In this document: positions 1 through 7,231 of the stretch, piece after piece
Position numbering within the stretch: the first letter of the stretch is position 1
How the letters are laid out: the number at the start of each line of letters is the position of its first letter
The notes under the pieces: generated by a model
Databases searched by the model: none
The model's input: only the letters and a program-made list of their open reading frames with translations
Told to the model about the DNA's origin: nothing
From: Actinomycetota bacterium
GTDB lineage: Bacteria; Actinomycetota; Actinomycetes; Nanopelagicales; Nanopelagicaceae
Length of the DNA stretch: 14,188 nucleotides
Direction: 5' to 3'
Assembly: GCA_009700405.1 (NCBI GenBank)
Contig: WLMD01000029.1
Coordinates: 1 to 14,188, forward strand
Position numbers and translations under genes: made by a program

Positions 1-668
1 CCCGATGACTCGATTGCACCTTTACACACATTAACCATTTGCCCGAGCGAGACGATAGTAATCGCTTTACCTAAACGAATAGTTCTGGCCTTGCCAATTT
101 TCATTTCTATTGAGGTGTCAACATCTCCACGCTCGCCGTACAATATGCGTGGCTCCAGAACCATAACTGGATCCGGATCTTGAATTGCCGCTCGCATCAA
201 GCTGTACGCTGACTGAGCGTCACTGAGGTGAATAACTTTCAAGCCTGGTGTTGCAGCAACCCAGTTCTCCAGAGTTTGAGAATGTTGACTACCGAATCCG
301 AGTCCAGAGCCGCACGATGCGCGTACAACCATTGGGACCGAAAGTGTTCCATTACTTAAGTATCGTAATTTGGCTGCCTCGGTAACAAGTTGGTCAAGGG
401 CCACTCCAAGAAATTCCATAAACATTATTTCTACAACTGGTTTCATTCCCATAATTGCCGCGCCAACAGCCGCTCCAGTAAAAGCCATTTCGGAAATTGG
501 GGTATCGCGAACACGTAGTGGTCCAAATTCTGCAAGTAAACCTTCGGATGTTTTAAAAGGACCTTCAGCATGAGCGACGTCTTCACCAAAAACCATAACG
601 GTTGGATCCTTACGCATTTCATCTGCAAGTGCGGCAACTATCGCCTGACGAAATCTCATTGCCGTCAT
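1..668 (-). CDS. 2-oxoacid dehydrogenase E1 component, beta subunit (partial, C-terminus beyond the left edge)
   Basis: This is the beta chain of a thiamine-diphosphate E1 of the pyruvate/acetoin/branched-chain 2-oxoacid dehydrogenase type. With an alpha chain it decarboxylates a 2-oxoacid and passes the acyl group to a lipoyl E2. The 222 visible residues match the beta-subunit pyrimidine-binding domain: VFGEDVA at 26-32, the PISEMAFTGAAVG block at 57-69 with Glu60 in the position of the cofactor-contacting glutamate, GSQHSQ at 126-131 with the conserved His129, and LEPRILYG at 171-178. Start ATG at 668-666 was chosen because AGGAG (680-676) lies 7 nt upstream; a second ATG at 659 is less well placed. 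About one third of a usual 325-residue chain is missing. The alpha subunit is not upstream, since that side holds a divergent gene. Which 2-oxoacid is used cannot be told from this part. Confidence 0.9.
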   Translation of the reverse strand, partial: MTAMRFRQAIVAALADEMRKDPTVMVFGEDVAHAEGPFKTSEGLLAEFGPLRVRDTPISEMAFTGAAVGAAIMGMKPVVEIMFMEFLGVALDQLVTEAAKLRYLSNGTLSVPMVVRASCGSGLGFGSQHSQTLENWVAATPGLKVIHLSDAQSAYSLMRAAIQDPDPVMVLEPRILYGERGDVDTSIEMKIGKARTIRLGKAITIVSLGQMVNVCKGAIESS

Positions 669-830
669 CGTCGCACTCCTTCAAAAATTTACGTGTTTAA
701 TTCTTTGCGATAGTACACTTTTTCATTACGAACGGGTATGGTTGCAAAGTTCATAAGCGCAAGAGAACCAGAGTTATTTCGCTATGTGGACACTAGGTTT
801 TGCCGATGGCCCGTCGACGAGGAGCAAAAT
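669..830. promoter_or_regulatory. divergent intergenic region between E1 beta and the enolase-superfamily gene
   Basis: The 162 bases between the two divergent starts must hold promoters for both directions. On the minus strand there is a TACTAT (4 of 6 matches to TATAAT) about 40 nt before the E1 beta ATG, but no convincing -35 box at the usual distance. On the plus strand I see no clear promoter. Ribosome-binding sites are visible at both ends: AGGAG at 680-676 (minus) and AGGAG at 820-824 (plus). I found no strong palindrome. Confidence 0.4.
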
Positions 831-1958
831 ATGGACTTAACAATCACTCGAATCGAAACCGAACAGATTCGCGTACCATTAGCTCGAGTGTACAAAGGCA
901 GTCACTACAAGATGACTCATCGCTCAACCATTCTCACTCGCATCCATACTGCAAGTGGATTGATCGGAGAGGCGTACGCTGGCGACGAAGATGCTGGACT
1001 GGCAGAAATCGATGCAATTATTCATGATGAAATTGCTCCAAAATTAATAGGACAAGACGGGTCTGCGATTGAAAAATGCTGGGAACTTGCAAGGCCGGCT
1101 ACGTGGGACATTCTGCGAGATCGTCGCCTCGGACTTGTGGCCTGTGGATCCATTGACTTGACCTTGTGGGATTTATTTGGACGCTCACTGAATACTCCTT
1201 TATGGAAGCTCTGGGGTGGGTACCGTTCAAAGCTTCCCGTCATAACTATCGGCGGATACTACGGAAGCGATTTATCTATAGAAGAAGAAGTGGAATACCT
1301 GGTTAACGAAGAGTTTGCTGGAATGAAGTTCAAGATTGGTGGCATGAGTCCAGAGGATGATGTTAAACGTTTTAGAAGAGCACGAGCGGTTGGCGGAGAT
1401 GATTTTCGGATAGCTGTAGATGCCAATCAGGGCTACACCTTGCCGGATGCGATTGAGTTCTCACATTTAGTGTGAGAAGACAATCTTCTCTGGTTTGAAG
1501 AACCATGCCAATGGCAAAATGACCGACGCGCTATGCGAGACGTTCGTTTTGCTGGGGGAGTTGCGGTGTGCGCGGGTCAGAGCGAGTTCTCGGCTGCAGG
1601 TTGTCGGGATTTAATGGAAACTGGCTCGATTGATTATTGTAATTTTGATTCATCATGGTCGGGCGGACCAACTGAGTGGCGCAAAGTTGCTGCTATGGCA
1701 ACTGTTTACGACGTTAAAATGGCCCACCATGAAGAGCCACAAGCTTCATCGCATCTACTAGCGTCGATTCCTCATGGAACATACATGGAGTTTTTCCATC
1801 CAATGCGAGATCCCATTTGGCACAACATGATTGCCAATCGCCCGAAATTAGGCTCTGGTTATTTTCAATTAAGCGATAACCCAGGTTTAGGCTGGGAACT
1901 TGATCGTGATTACATCGCGAAGTATCGAATCGCTGAACGTGCTACTGGTGGCGCTTAG
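831..1958 (+). pseudogene. mandelate racemase/muconate lactonizing enzyme family protein, interrupted by an in-frame TGA
   Basis: This is an enolase-superfamily enzyme of the mandelate racemase subgroup, which racemises or dehydrates acid sugars and other carboxylates through a Mg-stabilised enolate. ATG at 831 has AGGAG at 820-824, spaced 6 nt; an upstream in-frame ATG at 738 only adds residues unlike the family. Read through, the frame is 375 codons, a normal length. Visible catalytic features are the KFK base motif at 166-168, VDANQG at 196-201 (Asp197, metal), WFEEP at 221-225 (metal Glu), Glu252 in GQSEFS (third ligand), and a likely Asp273/His299-300 dyad, followed by SSH at 306-308 as in mandelate racemase. 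A TGA at 1473-1475 (codon 215) falls just before the second metal ligand, so the 214-residue product lacks half the active site. No frame change occurs and the downstream half is intact, so this is a recent nonsense mutation, a base error, or readthrough. Family assignment is firm; substrate unknown. Confidence 0.85.
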
Positions 1959-1964
1959 AAAGTA

Positions 1965-2423
1965 CTAATTAGAAATTTTTGGTTCTTCAAAACCTTTTGA
2001 AGGTAGCCATCGAGATTCACTACCTGCCGGTGCGTACATCCACCATGAAAGATAGATTTCATCATTAGTTACTTGTGTTCTGTGCCGAGCCATGGATGGC
2101 GTGTAGATAACAGAACCAGGCCCTACTTCGTAAGGAACATCATCCATAAAGATGGTTGCTTTACCAGATAAAACTGTTGCAATTTCTTCAGCGGGATGCG
2201 AATGCTCTTCGGTGCTAAGGCCTGCAGGGATTGCACTGAGACCGATGGCTACATCTTTTGATGTTCCATTATCTGGAGTTACTAAAACAACAACAATTCT
2301 TCCATTGAGAAATCTCCCAGTTGGGTGGCCTCCTCGGGCAAGTGCTTCAAGCATTTCTTTTTTCATATCTTCAAGGTCGAAGATAATAGGAAGCGCACCT
2401 GGAATCGGAATTGTTACACTCAT
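1965..2423 (-). CDS. small single-domain cupin protein
   Basis: This 152-residue protein carries both cupin motifs. Motif 1 runs from Gly69 with His74, His76 and Glu80 (the H-x-H-x3-E metal set), ending near Gly87. Motif 2 runs from Gly101 to His114, the fourth ligand. Small cupins of this kind bind a divalent metal and act as isomerases, dioxygenases or ligand sensors; nothing here decides which. ATG at 2423 is preferred because the upstream in-frame extension (to 2477) does not look like protein sequence of this family; the ribosome site is weak (GAG about 6 nt upstream). The stop lies 6 bp from the stop of the convergent enolase-superfamily gene. Position beside a sugar-acid-type enzyme suggests a catabolic role, but that is inference only. 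Confidence 0.85.
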   Translation of the reverse strand: MSVTIPIPGALPIIFDLEDMKKEMLEALARGGHPTGRFLNGRIVVVLVTPDNGTSKDVAIGLSAIPAGLSTEEHSHPAEEIATVLSGKATIFMDDVPYEVGPGSVIYTPSMARHRTQVTNDEIYLSWWMYAPAGSESRWLPSKGFEEPKISN

Positions 2424-2756
2424 AGTTAACTCATTTCTTCTGCTCGGTTCCCAATTAAAACCTGTTCGTAAGCACAAACCTAGGGTGATTCCATATTGCG
2501 GAGAAATCTCCCAATAAGTTACTACCTAAGCCGCTAACCCCCTCAGCCTCCTGACCTTTAGACTCTTTCTACCCAGGAGTATCTTCTCGCTGAAAGAGAT
2601 CTGTAACGGAATGTTATTCAAACAAGGGACTTTTCCGCAGGGCGGAACTTTGGGCAGAATCGTTGATGGAATCAATTGACTCAGAAGCGCTCCTAGTCCA
2701 AAATTTCACAACGCAAGGGTATTTCTTTACCCGTCACCAAACATGAGGAGAATAAC
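2424..2756. promoter_or_regulatory. divergent intergenic region upstream of the cupin and the importer operon
   Basis: The 333 bases hold no supported gene. On the plus strand a candidate promoter for the importer is TTGACT (2676-2681) with CAAAAT (2699-2704) at 17-nt spacing; the -10 matches consensus at 4 of 6. This would give a leader of roughly 45 nt. Short dyads are TTCCGC/GCGGAA at 2633-2638 and 2642-2647, upstream of that promoter, and GGGTA/TACCC within 2717-2733, in the predicted leader. GAGGAG at 2745-2750 is the ribosome site for the next gene. I could not place a clear promoter for the cupin gene on the minus strand. Confidence 0.4.
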
Positions 2757-4322
2757 TTGAGACTTCATCACAATAGTCGCGCCTCCCGAGGCGCGGTCGT
2801 TGCTGTAATTGCTGCTGGATCGTTGCTCTTTGTGAGTGCGATGTCATCAGCAATCGCTGCAACCCCATCATCAGCACGAAAGAGTGCAGACAAGCTAGTT
2901 CTTGCTGCTCTGCAAGATCCAGGAACTTTGGATGTTGTTAAGCAGAATCAGACAGCACTTGTCTTGTGGTTACCAGGAAACGTTTATGAAACTCTTGTAA
3001 CTAATAAGTCAGATGGAACCGCTGGACCAGGAGTAGCAAAATCATGGGTCATCAGCAAAGATCAGCTGACATACACATTCAGCATCCGTGACGAAAAGTT
3101 CTCAAACGGTGCCGCTATTACTGCAGATGATGTTGTTTATTCACTAACAACAATGCAGAATGGCCCAATTGGTTCATACCACGGTCCATTTACACAGGTA
3201 GCATCGATTACTGCTAAAGATTCCAAGACCGTAGTAATCAAGCTAAAGAAATCTAGCCGTTCCTTCTTCCATGGAATGGGCGAGATGTCTGGTCTGATTC
3301 AACCTAAGTCAAGCGAAGCAACTCGCGCCACAAAGCCAATCGGTTCCGGACCATATGTTCTCAAAGAGTATGTCCCTAACGATCACTTGACCTTCGTTCC
3401 AAACGCCGGATACTGGGGAGCAGCTCCTTCACTGAAGGAAGTTACTGTCAAGATCATGACCGATGGAAATGCTGCCTTGGCTGCACTTAAGGCCGGAGAA
3501 ATCGATTCATTCCCAGTTATCACTATTGATCTTTGGGAACGCATCGGAAAGCAGAACTTCGATAAGGACTTCACGCTTCAGAACTACCCACAAGGTGGAG
3601 AAATGTTGTACACATTGTTCAACTCGAACAAAGCTCCGTACAACAATCCAAAGGTTCGCCATGCACTAGCAAAGATGATTGACCGCAAGGCATTCAACGT
3701 TGCTTATGGCGCACCAGCTGGAAGCTCTGACCCAACATGCGGTTATGGCTTACAAAACACTTCATGGTTCACTGTCGAAAGCGCATCAACTTGTTACGAT
3801 GCATATGATCCAGCACGTGGCGCTGCAGAGCTTAAAGCTGCAGGCTTTGCAAAGACACCATTGGATTATGTTTCTTTGACAGATGTTCCTGATCTTTCAC
3901 TTCCTGCTGACTTGCAGATTGCCCAGTTCACAAAGGCTGGCGCAACCATCAAGCGCAATGCAATCTCTTTGGCCGAATACTCAAAGACAATCTTTGGTGG
4001 ACGTCCACAGCAATTTGGTGTCTCAATCATGTCTGACCCTGCACTGTTTACTCAGTTCTCTTGCACAGACAAGAGCAAGGCCGGATGGCACACATATTGC
4101 AGCAAGCAACTCACAGGTCTTCTTATCCAGGCTGATGGCGCAAAGTCACAAGCTGCATACGAATCCTTGATGAAGAAGGCTGCTGATGTATTGCAGAAGG
4201 ATGCCTATATTGTTCCAATTCTCGCTAAGGCTGGCGTTGGACTATGGCAACCAGATCTCAAGGGATGGCACGCTCCACGTATTTTCGTAGAGCAAAACTT
4301 CTCTGACTTGTCTTGGAAGTAA
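2757..4322 (+). CDS. ABC transporter substrate-binding protein, family 5 (peptide/opine type)
   Basis: This is the extracytoplasmic binding protein of the importer encoded downstream, 521 residues, in the usual size range for SBP_bac_5 proteins. The start is TTG at 2757, fixed by GAGGAG at 2745-2750 with a 6-nt gap; an ATG inside that site meets a stop after five codons. Residues 1-35 are a signal peptide: basic start, hydrophobic stretch from about 13 to 27, then SAIA-A near 32-36, a type I cleavage pattern. There is no lipobox cysteine, which is unusual if the host is a monoderm. Family landmarks include GTAGPGVAKSW near the N-terminus, FSIRDEKFSNGAAITADDVVYSL in pieces, IGSGPYVL, and a C-terminal block ending in a tryptophan. 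Four cysteines occur in the second half. Codon choice (many AAG, AAC, TTC) suggests high expression compared with its neighbours. The ligand could be a peptide or a different solute; the family is broad. Confidence 0.93.
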   Translation: MRLHHNSRASRGAVVAVIAAGSLLFVSAMSSAIAATPSSARKSADKLVLAALQDPGTLDVVKQNQTALVLWLPGNVYETLVTNKSDGTAGPGVAKSWVISKDQLTYTFSIRDEKFSNGAAITADDVVYSLTTMQNGPIGSYHGPFTQVASITAKDSKTVVIKLKKSSRSFFHGMGEMSGLIQPKSSEATRATKPIGSGPYVLKEYVPNDHLTFVPNAGYWGAAPSLKEVTVKIMTDGNAALAALKAGEIDSFPVITIDLWERIGKQNFDKDFTLQNYPQGGEMLYTLFNSNKAPYNNPKVRHALAKMIDRKAFNVAYGAPAGSSDPTCGYGLQNTSWFTVESASTCYDAYDPARGAAELKAAGFAKTPLDYVSLTDVPDLSLPADLQIAQFTKAGATIKRNAISLAEYSKTIFGGRPQQFGVSIMSDPALFTQFSCTDKSKAGWHTYCSKQLTGLLIQADGAKSQAAYESLMKKAADVLQKDAYIVPILAKAGVGLWQPDLKGWHAPRIFVEQNFSDLSWK

Positions 4323-4339
4323 TTTCCTAATCGGAAATT
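4321..4339 (+). other. short hairpin at the stop codon of the binding-protein gene
   Basis: AATTTCC (4321-4327) and GGAAATT (4333-4339) form a perfect 7-bp stem with a 5-nt loop. It begins inside the TAA stop of the binding-protein gene. It is A/T rich, with no T-tract after it, so it is not a classical terminator. It may protect the 3' end of a processed binding-protein mRNA together with the larger stem-loop downstream. Confidence 0.5.
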
Positions 4340-4380
4340 CGTTCAACTAGATAAGTAAGACCTCGAGGGGGTCGTAGTCG

Positions 4381-4423
4381 GGTTCGTGAGAGTGCAACGT
4401 AAATAATTGCACTCTCACGAACC
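4381..4423 (+). promoter_or_regulatory. perfect 17-bp stem-loop between binding-protein and permease genes
   Basis: The arms GGTTCGTGAGAGTGCAA (4381-4397) and TTGCACTCTCACGAACC (4407-4423) are exact reverse complements, separated by a 9-nt A-rich loop. No run of T follows, so a simple intrinsic terminator is unlikely. Such stem-loops right after the binding-protein gene of an ABC operon are known to stabilise that message or cut expression of the membrane genes, giving an excess of binding protein. That role fits here but is inferred from position. The permease ATG is 20 nt beyond the right arm. Confidence 0.75.
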
Positions 4424-4442
4424 AACTATTTGGAAAGGAAAA

Positions 4443-5390
4443 ATGGGACGTTTCATACTTCGAAGGCTTGTCTTCTTTGCAATCACATTGCTCATAACAT
4501 CAGTTCTCATTTTCGCATTAATCCGCGCAGCAGGCGGCAACGTCGCGGCAATTTTGCTGGGAAAGAATTCCAGTGCAGAGGAGATTCTTAAACTCTCCAC
4601 AGAATTAGGACTAGAGCGACCACTTCCCGTTCAATATTTTGAATGGATGAATAATTTCCTTCATGGAGATCTTGGACAGGCCTTCCGTAGCAAGCAATTG
4701 GCATCGCATTTGATCTGGACGCAGGCACCTGTAAGTGTGCCTCTTTCATTAGGCGGACTGTTGCTAGCCATAATTATTGCAATACCTCTTGGCACCTACG
4801 CTGCCAAGAATTTCAACAAGCCTAGCGGCGCATTTGTTGCCCTGCTGAGTCAAATAGGAATCGCCATTCCTGTCTTTTGGGCAGGTTTATTGCTTTCATT
4901 AGTTTTCGGAGTGCACTTGGGTCTATTGCCAACTGGCGGATGGGTGCCATGGACTGAAAACTGGGTCGGTTCTCTTCGATCTTTGGTCTTACCGGTATTT
5001 ACACTTGGAATTGTTATGGCATCAACCCTGACTCGTTACACACGAACCGCGATTTTAGATGTGATGAATGAAGATTTTGTGCGTACTGCTCGGGCATCGG
5101 GAATGAGTCGCAGAGTAGCGCTTATAAAAGTCGGCCTAAGAAATGCATCACTTCCTTTAGTCACCGTACTAGGCCTCTTGGCTGCTGAAATGGTTGGCGG
5201 AACTGTAATTATTGAGAAGGTTTACTCACTTCCGGGAATCAGCCGAATGATTCTTGACAATGTGACGGCACGCGAGGTTGTTGTTGTACAAAGCACTGTG
5301 ATGGTAATCGTCATCTATGTTATGACAATCAACTTGATTATTGATTTAGCTTATGGACTATTAGATCCTAGAATTAGGGTAGGAAAATGA
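4443..5390 (+). CDS. dppB: ABC transporter permease, DppB/OppB type
   Basis: This is one of the two inner-membrane subunits of the peptide-type importer, 315 residues. Six likely membrane segments lie at about 9-27, 100-120, 133-155, 181-197, 236-255 and 283-305. The first is followed by a long extracytoplasmic region, as is usual for DppB. The cytoplasmic EAA-like loop that docks on the ATPases is at about 210-230, beginning EDFVRTARASG. ATG at 4443 follows GGAAAGGAAAA (4432-4442). The open frame could be extended to a TTG at 4407, but that codon lies in the right arm of the stem-loop and the added residues are not family-like. The stop overlaps the next start (ATGA), so the two permeases are translationally coupled. 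The symbol marks the family; peptide specificity is not proven. Confidence 0.93.
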   Translation: MGRFILRRLVFFAITLLITSVLIFALIRAAGGNVAAILLGKNSSAEEILKLSTELGLERPLPVQYFEWMNNFLHGDLGQAFRSKQLASHLIWTQAPVSVPLSLGGLLLAIIIAIPLGTYAAKNFNKPSGAFVALLSQIGIAIPVFWAGLLLSLVFGVHLGLLPTGGWVPWTENWVGSLRSLVLPVFTLGIVMASTLTRYTRTAILDVMNEDFVRTARASGMSRRVALIKVGLRNASLPLVTVLGLLAAEMVGGTVIIEKVYSLPGISRMILDNVTAREVVVVQSTVMVIVIYVMTINLIIDLAYGLLDPRIRVGK

Positions 5391-6253
5391 GCGAGAACAT
5401 CAAAGCGCCGAAAATTCGCGCCAAGAAGGGTCGCAAGAAATCTCGTTTGCCATTAATTATGGGAGCTTCAATTACCCTCATCATGGTCATCATCGGACTG
5501 ATTTCGATATTTTGGATACCACTTGATGTGAATGAAAGCGATCCTTCTATTCGCATGCTCCCTATCGGCACGCCAGGTCACCTATTCGGTACAGATTACC
5601 TGGGCAGAGACGTGACTAGCATGTTGATGACAGGTGTCAGAACCTCCGTCATTATCGGTGCTTGCTCAGCATTTCTTGCTCTATTTATCGGAACAATGTT
5701 TGGAATGCTCGCTGCTTCTGTCTCTAAACTCGACGAACCAATTATGCGTACTGCAGATATCTTCATGGCTATGCCGGGAATAATCTTCGCCTTGGTTCTC
5801 GCATCAACGATAGGCGCAGGTTACTTAACAACCATCTTTGCTCTTACTTCTTTCTTTACTCCAGCGTTTGTACGCGTAACGAGGGCTTCATCGATGCGTG
5901 TTTTGGCAGAGGATTACATATCGGTTGCTCGACTCTATGGAAGAGGCAAGTTATTTATAACTTTCCGACATGTTCTGCCAAACATTTCTTCTATCTTGAT
6001 TGTTCAGTTCACAATCTATTTTGCTGCGGGCGTCTTATCTGAAGCAGGTCTTTCTTTCTTGGGAGTGGGAATCAACCGTCCTTCTGTCTCACTTGGAATG
6101 ATGTTGCATGAGGCCGTGGAGCAGATTGGCATTACTGACCCGCTCGGCGTGTGGCCAGGCTTAGGAATTGTAATTTTGGTGATTGGTTTAAATCTTTTGG
6201 GGGATGGCTTGCGCGACTACTTTGATCCTCGATTCTCACAAAGGGCCCGATGA
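5387..6253 (+). CDS. dppC: ABC transporter permease, DppC/OppC type
   Basis: This is the second permease subunit, 288 residues. A basic cytoplasmic tail (residues 1-22, rich in Lys/Arg) precedes a first membrane segment at about 23-46. The DppC hallmark HLFGTDYLGRDV is at 66-77. Further segments lie at about 85-112, 128-163, 200-222 and 252-272. The EAA-like coupling loop is at about 175-199 (EDYISVARLYG, then FRHVLPN). The start ATG at 5387 shares four bases with the stop of the upstream permease, and its own stop overlaps the ATG of the first ATPase. With the partner permease it forms the transmembrane channel. Confidence 0.94.
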   Translation: MSENIKAPKIRAKKGRKKSRLPLIMGASITLIMVIIGLISIFWIPLDVNESDPSIRMLPIGTPGHLFGTDYLGRDVTSMLMTGVRTSVIIGACSAFLALFIGTMFGMLAASVSKLDEPIMRTADIFMAMPGIIFALVLASTIGAGYLTTIFALTSFFTPAFVRVTRASSMRVLAEDYISVARLYGRGKLFITFRHVLPNISSILIVQFTIYFAAGVLSEAGLSFLGVGINRPSVSLGMMLHEAVEQIGITDPLGVWPGLGIVILVIGLNLLGDGLRDYFDPRFSQRAR

Positions 6254-7227
6254 TGGAAGATTTCGCGCTTAAGGTTGAGAATTTAGTTGTTTCCCTTGGC
6301 GACCTAGTCGCTGTACGTGGAATTTCTTTTGTCATCAAAAAAGGTGAGCGATGGGGTCTAGTTGGAGAATCTGGCGCTGGAAAGAGTTTGACAGCGTTAG
6401 CAATCATGGGCCTTTTGCAAGATGGCTGGGATACTTCTGGAGCGGTTTGGCATGATGGAATCAATCTTTTAACGGCTTCGGATAAGAAACTCTCTACTCG
6501 TCGCGGTCGGACTATGTCAATGGTCTTTCAAGATCCGACCACAGCACTAAATCCTGTCGCTAAAGTTGGAAATCAGATTACGTGGATTCTTCGCCATCAC
6601 ATGCATGTTAATGAGAAAGAGGCAATAGAACAGTCACTAGCTCTTCTCAATAAAATGAATTTGCCGCGCCCAGAATCCATTATGGATTCATATCCGCATC
6701 AACTCTCTGGCGGCCAGAGGCAGAGAATTATGATTGCGATGGCACTTGCCTGTTACCCTGAATTGATTATCGCTGATGAGCCAACTACAGCGTTAGACGT
6801 GACTGTTCAAAAACAGGTGTTAAGACTGCTCGATACTGCGGTGACTGAAAGAAATTGCGGATTGCTTCTTATTACGCATGACTTACCTGTTATCGCCGCT
6901 ATGTGCGAGAACGTGGCGGTAATGTATGGCGGGCGTATTGTGGAGACTGGCTCTATTGCAGAAGTTTTCACGAACCCAAGACACCCATACACAAAAGGTC
7001 TTTTAGCTTCGCAACCAACGTTGGACAATATCGACCTAGAGGGTGGAACCCGATTGACTTCCATTCGTGGCTCAGTTCCACCTCTATATGCGATGCCAGA
7101 TGGCTGCGCCTTCGCAGAACGATGCGATTTTGCCACTGATAAATGCAAAGAGCTTCCAGAGTTAGATGATCAATCCCAACGCGTTGCTTGCTGGAATCCA
7201 ATCGCAATAACGCAGAAGGGGGCGTAA
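6250..7227 (+). CDS. dppD: ABC transporter ATP-binding protein, DppD/OppD type, with C-terminal cysteine cluster
   Basis: This is one of two ATPases that drive the importer, 325 residues. Walker A is GESGAGKS at 39-46, the Q-loop Gln is at 94, the signature LSGGQ is at 152-156, Walker B LIIADE is at 172-177, and the switch His is at 210. The C-terminal oligopeptide-transporter extension carries four cysteines at 286, 292, 299 and 314 (pattern C-x5-C-x6-C-x14-C). A comparable domain in mycobacterial OppD holds a 4Fe-4S cluster, so a cluster is plausible here. The start is ATG 6250 or the next codon, ATG 6253; AAGGG at 6241-6245 sits slightly better for the second. It overlaps the upstream permease stop. 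Confidence 0.94.
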   Translation: MMEDFALKVENLVVSLGDLVAVRGISFVIKKGERWGLVGESGAGKSLTALAIMGLLQDGWDTSGAVWHDGINLLTASDKKLSTRRGRTMSMVFQDPTTALNPVAKVGNQITWILRHHMHVNEKEAIEQSLALLNKMNLPRPESIMDSYPHQLSGGQRQRIMIAMALACYPELIIADEPTTALDVTVQKQVLRLLDTAVTERNCGLLLITHDLPVIAAMCENVAVMYGGRIVETGSIAEVFTNPRHPYTKGLLASQPTLDNIDLEGGTRLTSIRGSVPPLYAMPDGCAFAERCDFATDKCKELPELDDQSQRVACWNPIAITQKGA

Positions 7228-7231
7228 TCTC

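Noticed and set aside
738..830. N-terminal extension of the enolase-superfamily protein from ATG 738
   Set aside because: The added 31 residues do not fit the family, and ATG 831 has a well-spaced AGGAG.
1473..1504. Selenocysteine at the TGA with the downstream hairpins as a bacterial SECIS
   Set aside because: The first apical loop is only 6-8 nt after the TGA, too close for a bacterial SECIS; the second stem is only 4 bp. The position is next to, but not one of, the catalytic residues, and no selenoprotein genes are visible.
1985..2002. Inverted repeat CTTCAAA/TTTGAAG as a terminator for the convergent pair
   Set aside because: It lies in the cupin coding region and is not followed by a T-tract on either strand.
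4407..4442. TTG start extending the DppB-type permease
   Set aside because: It falls within the right arm of the stem-loop, has no ribosome site, and the 12 added residues are not family-like; ATG 4443 has a purine-rich site.
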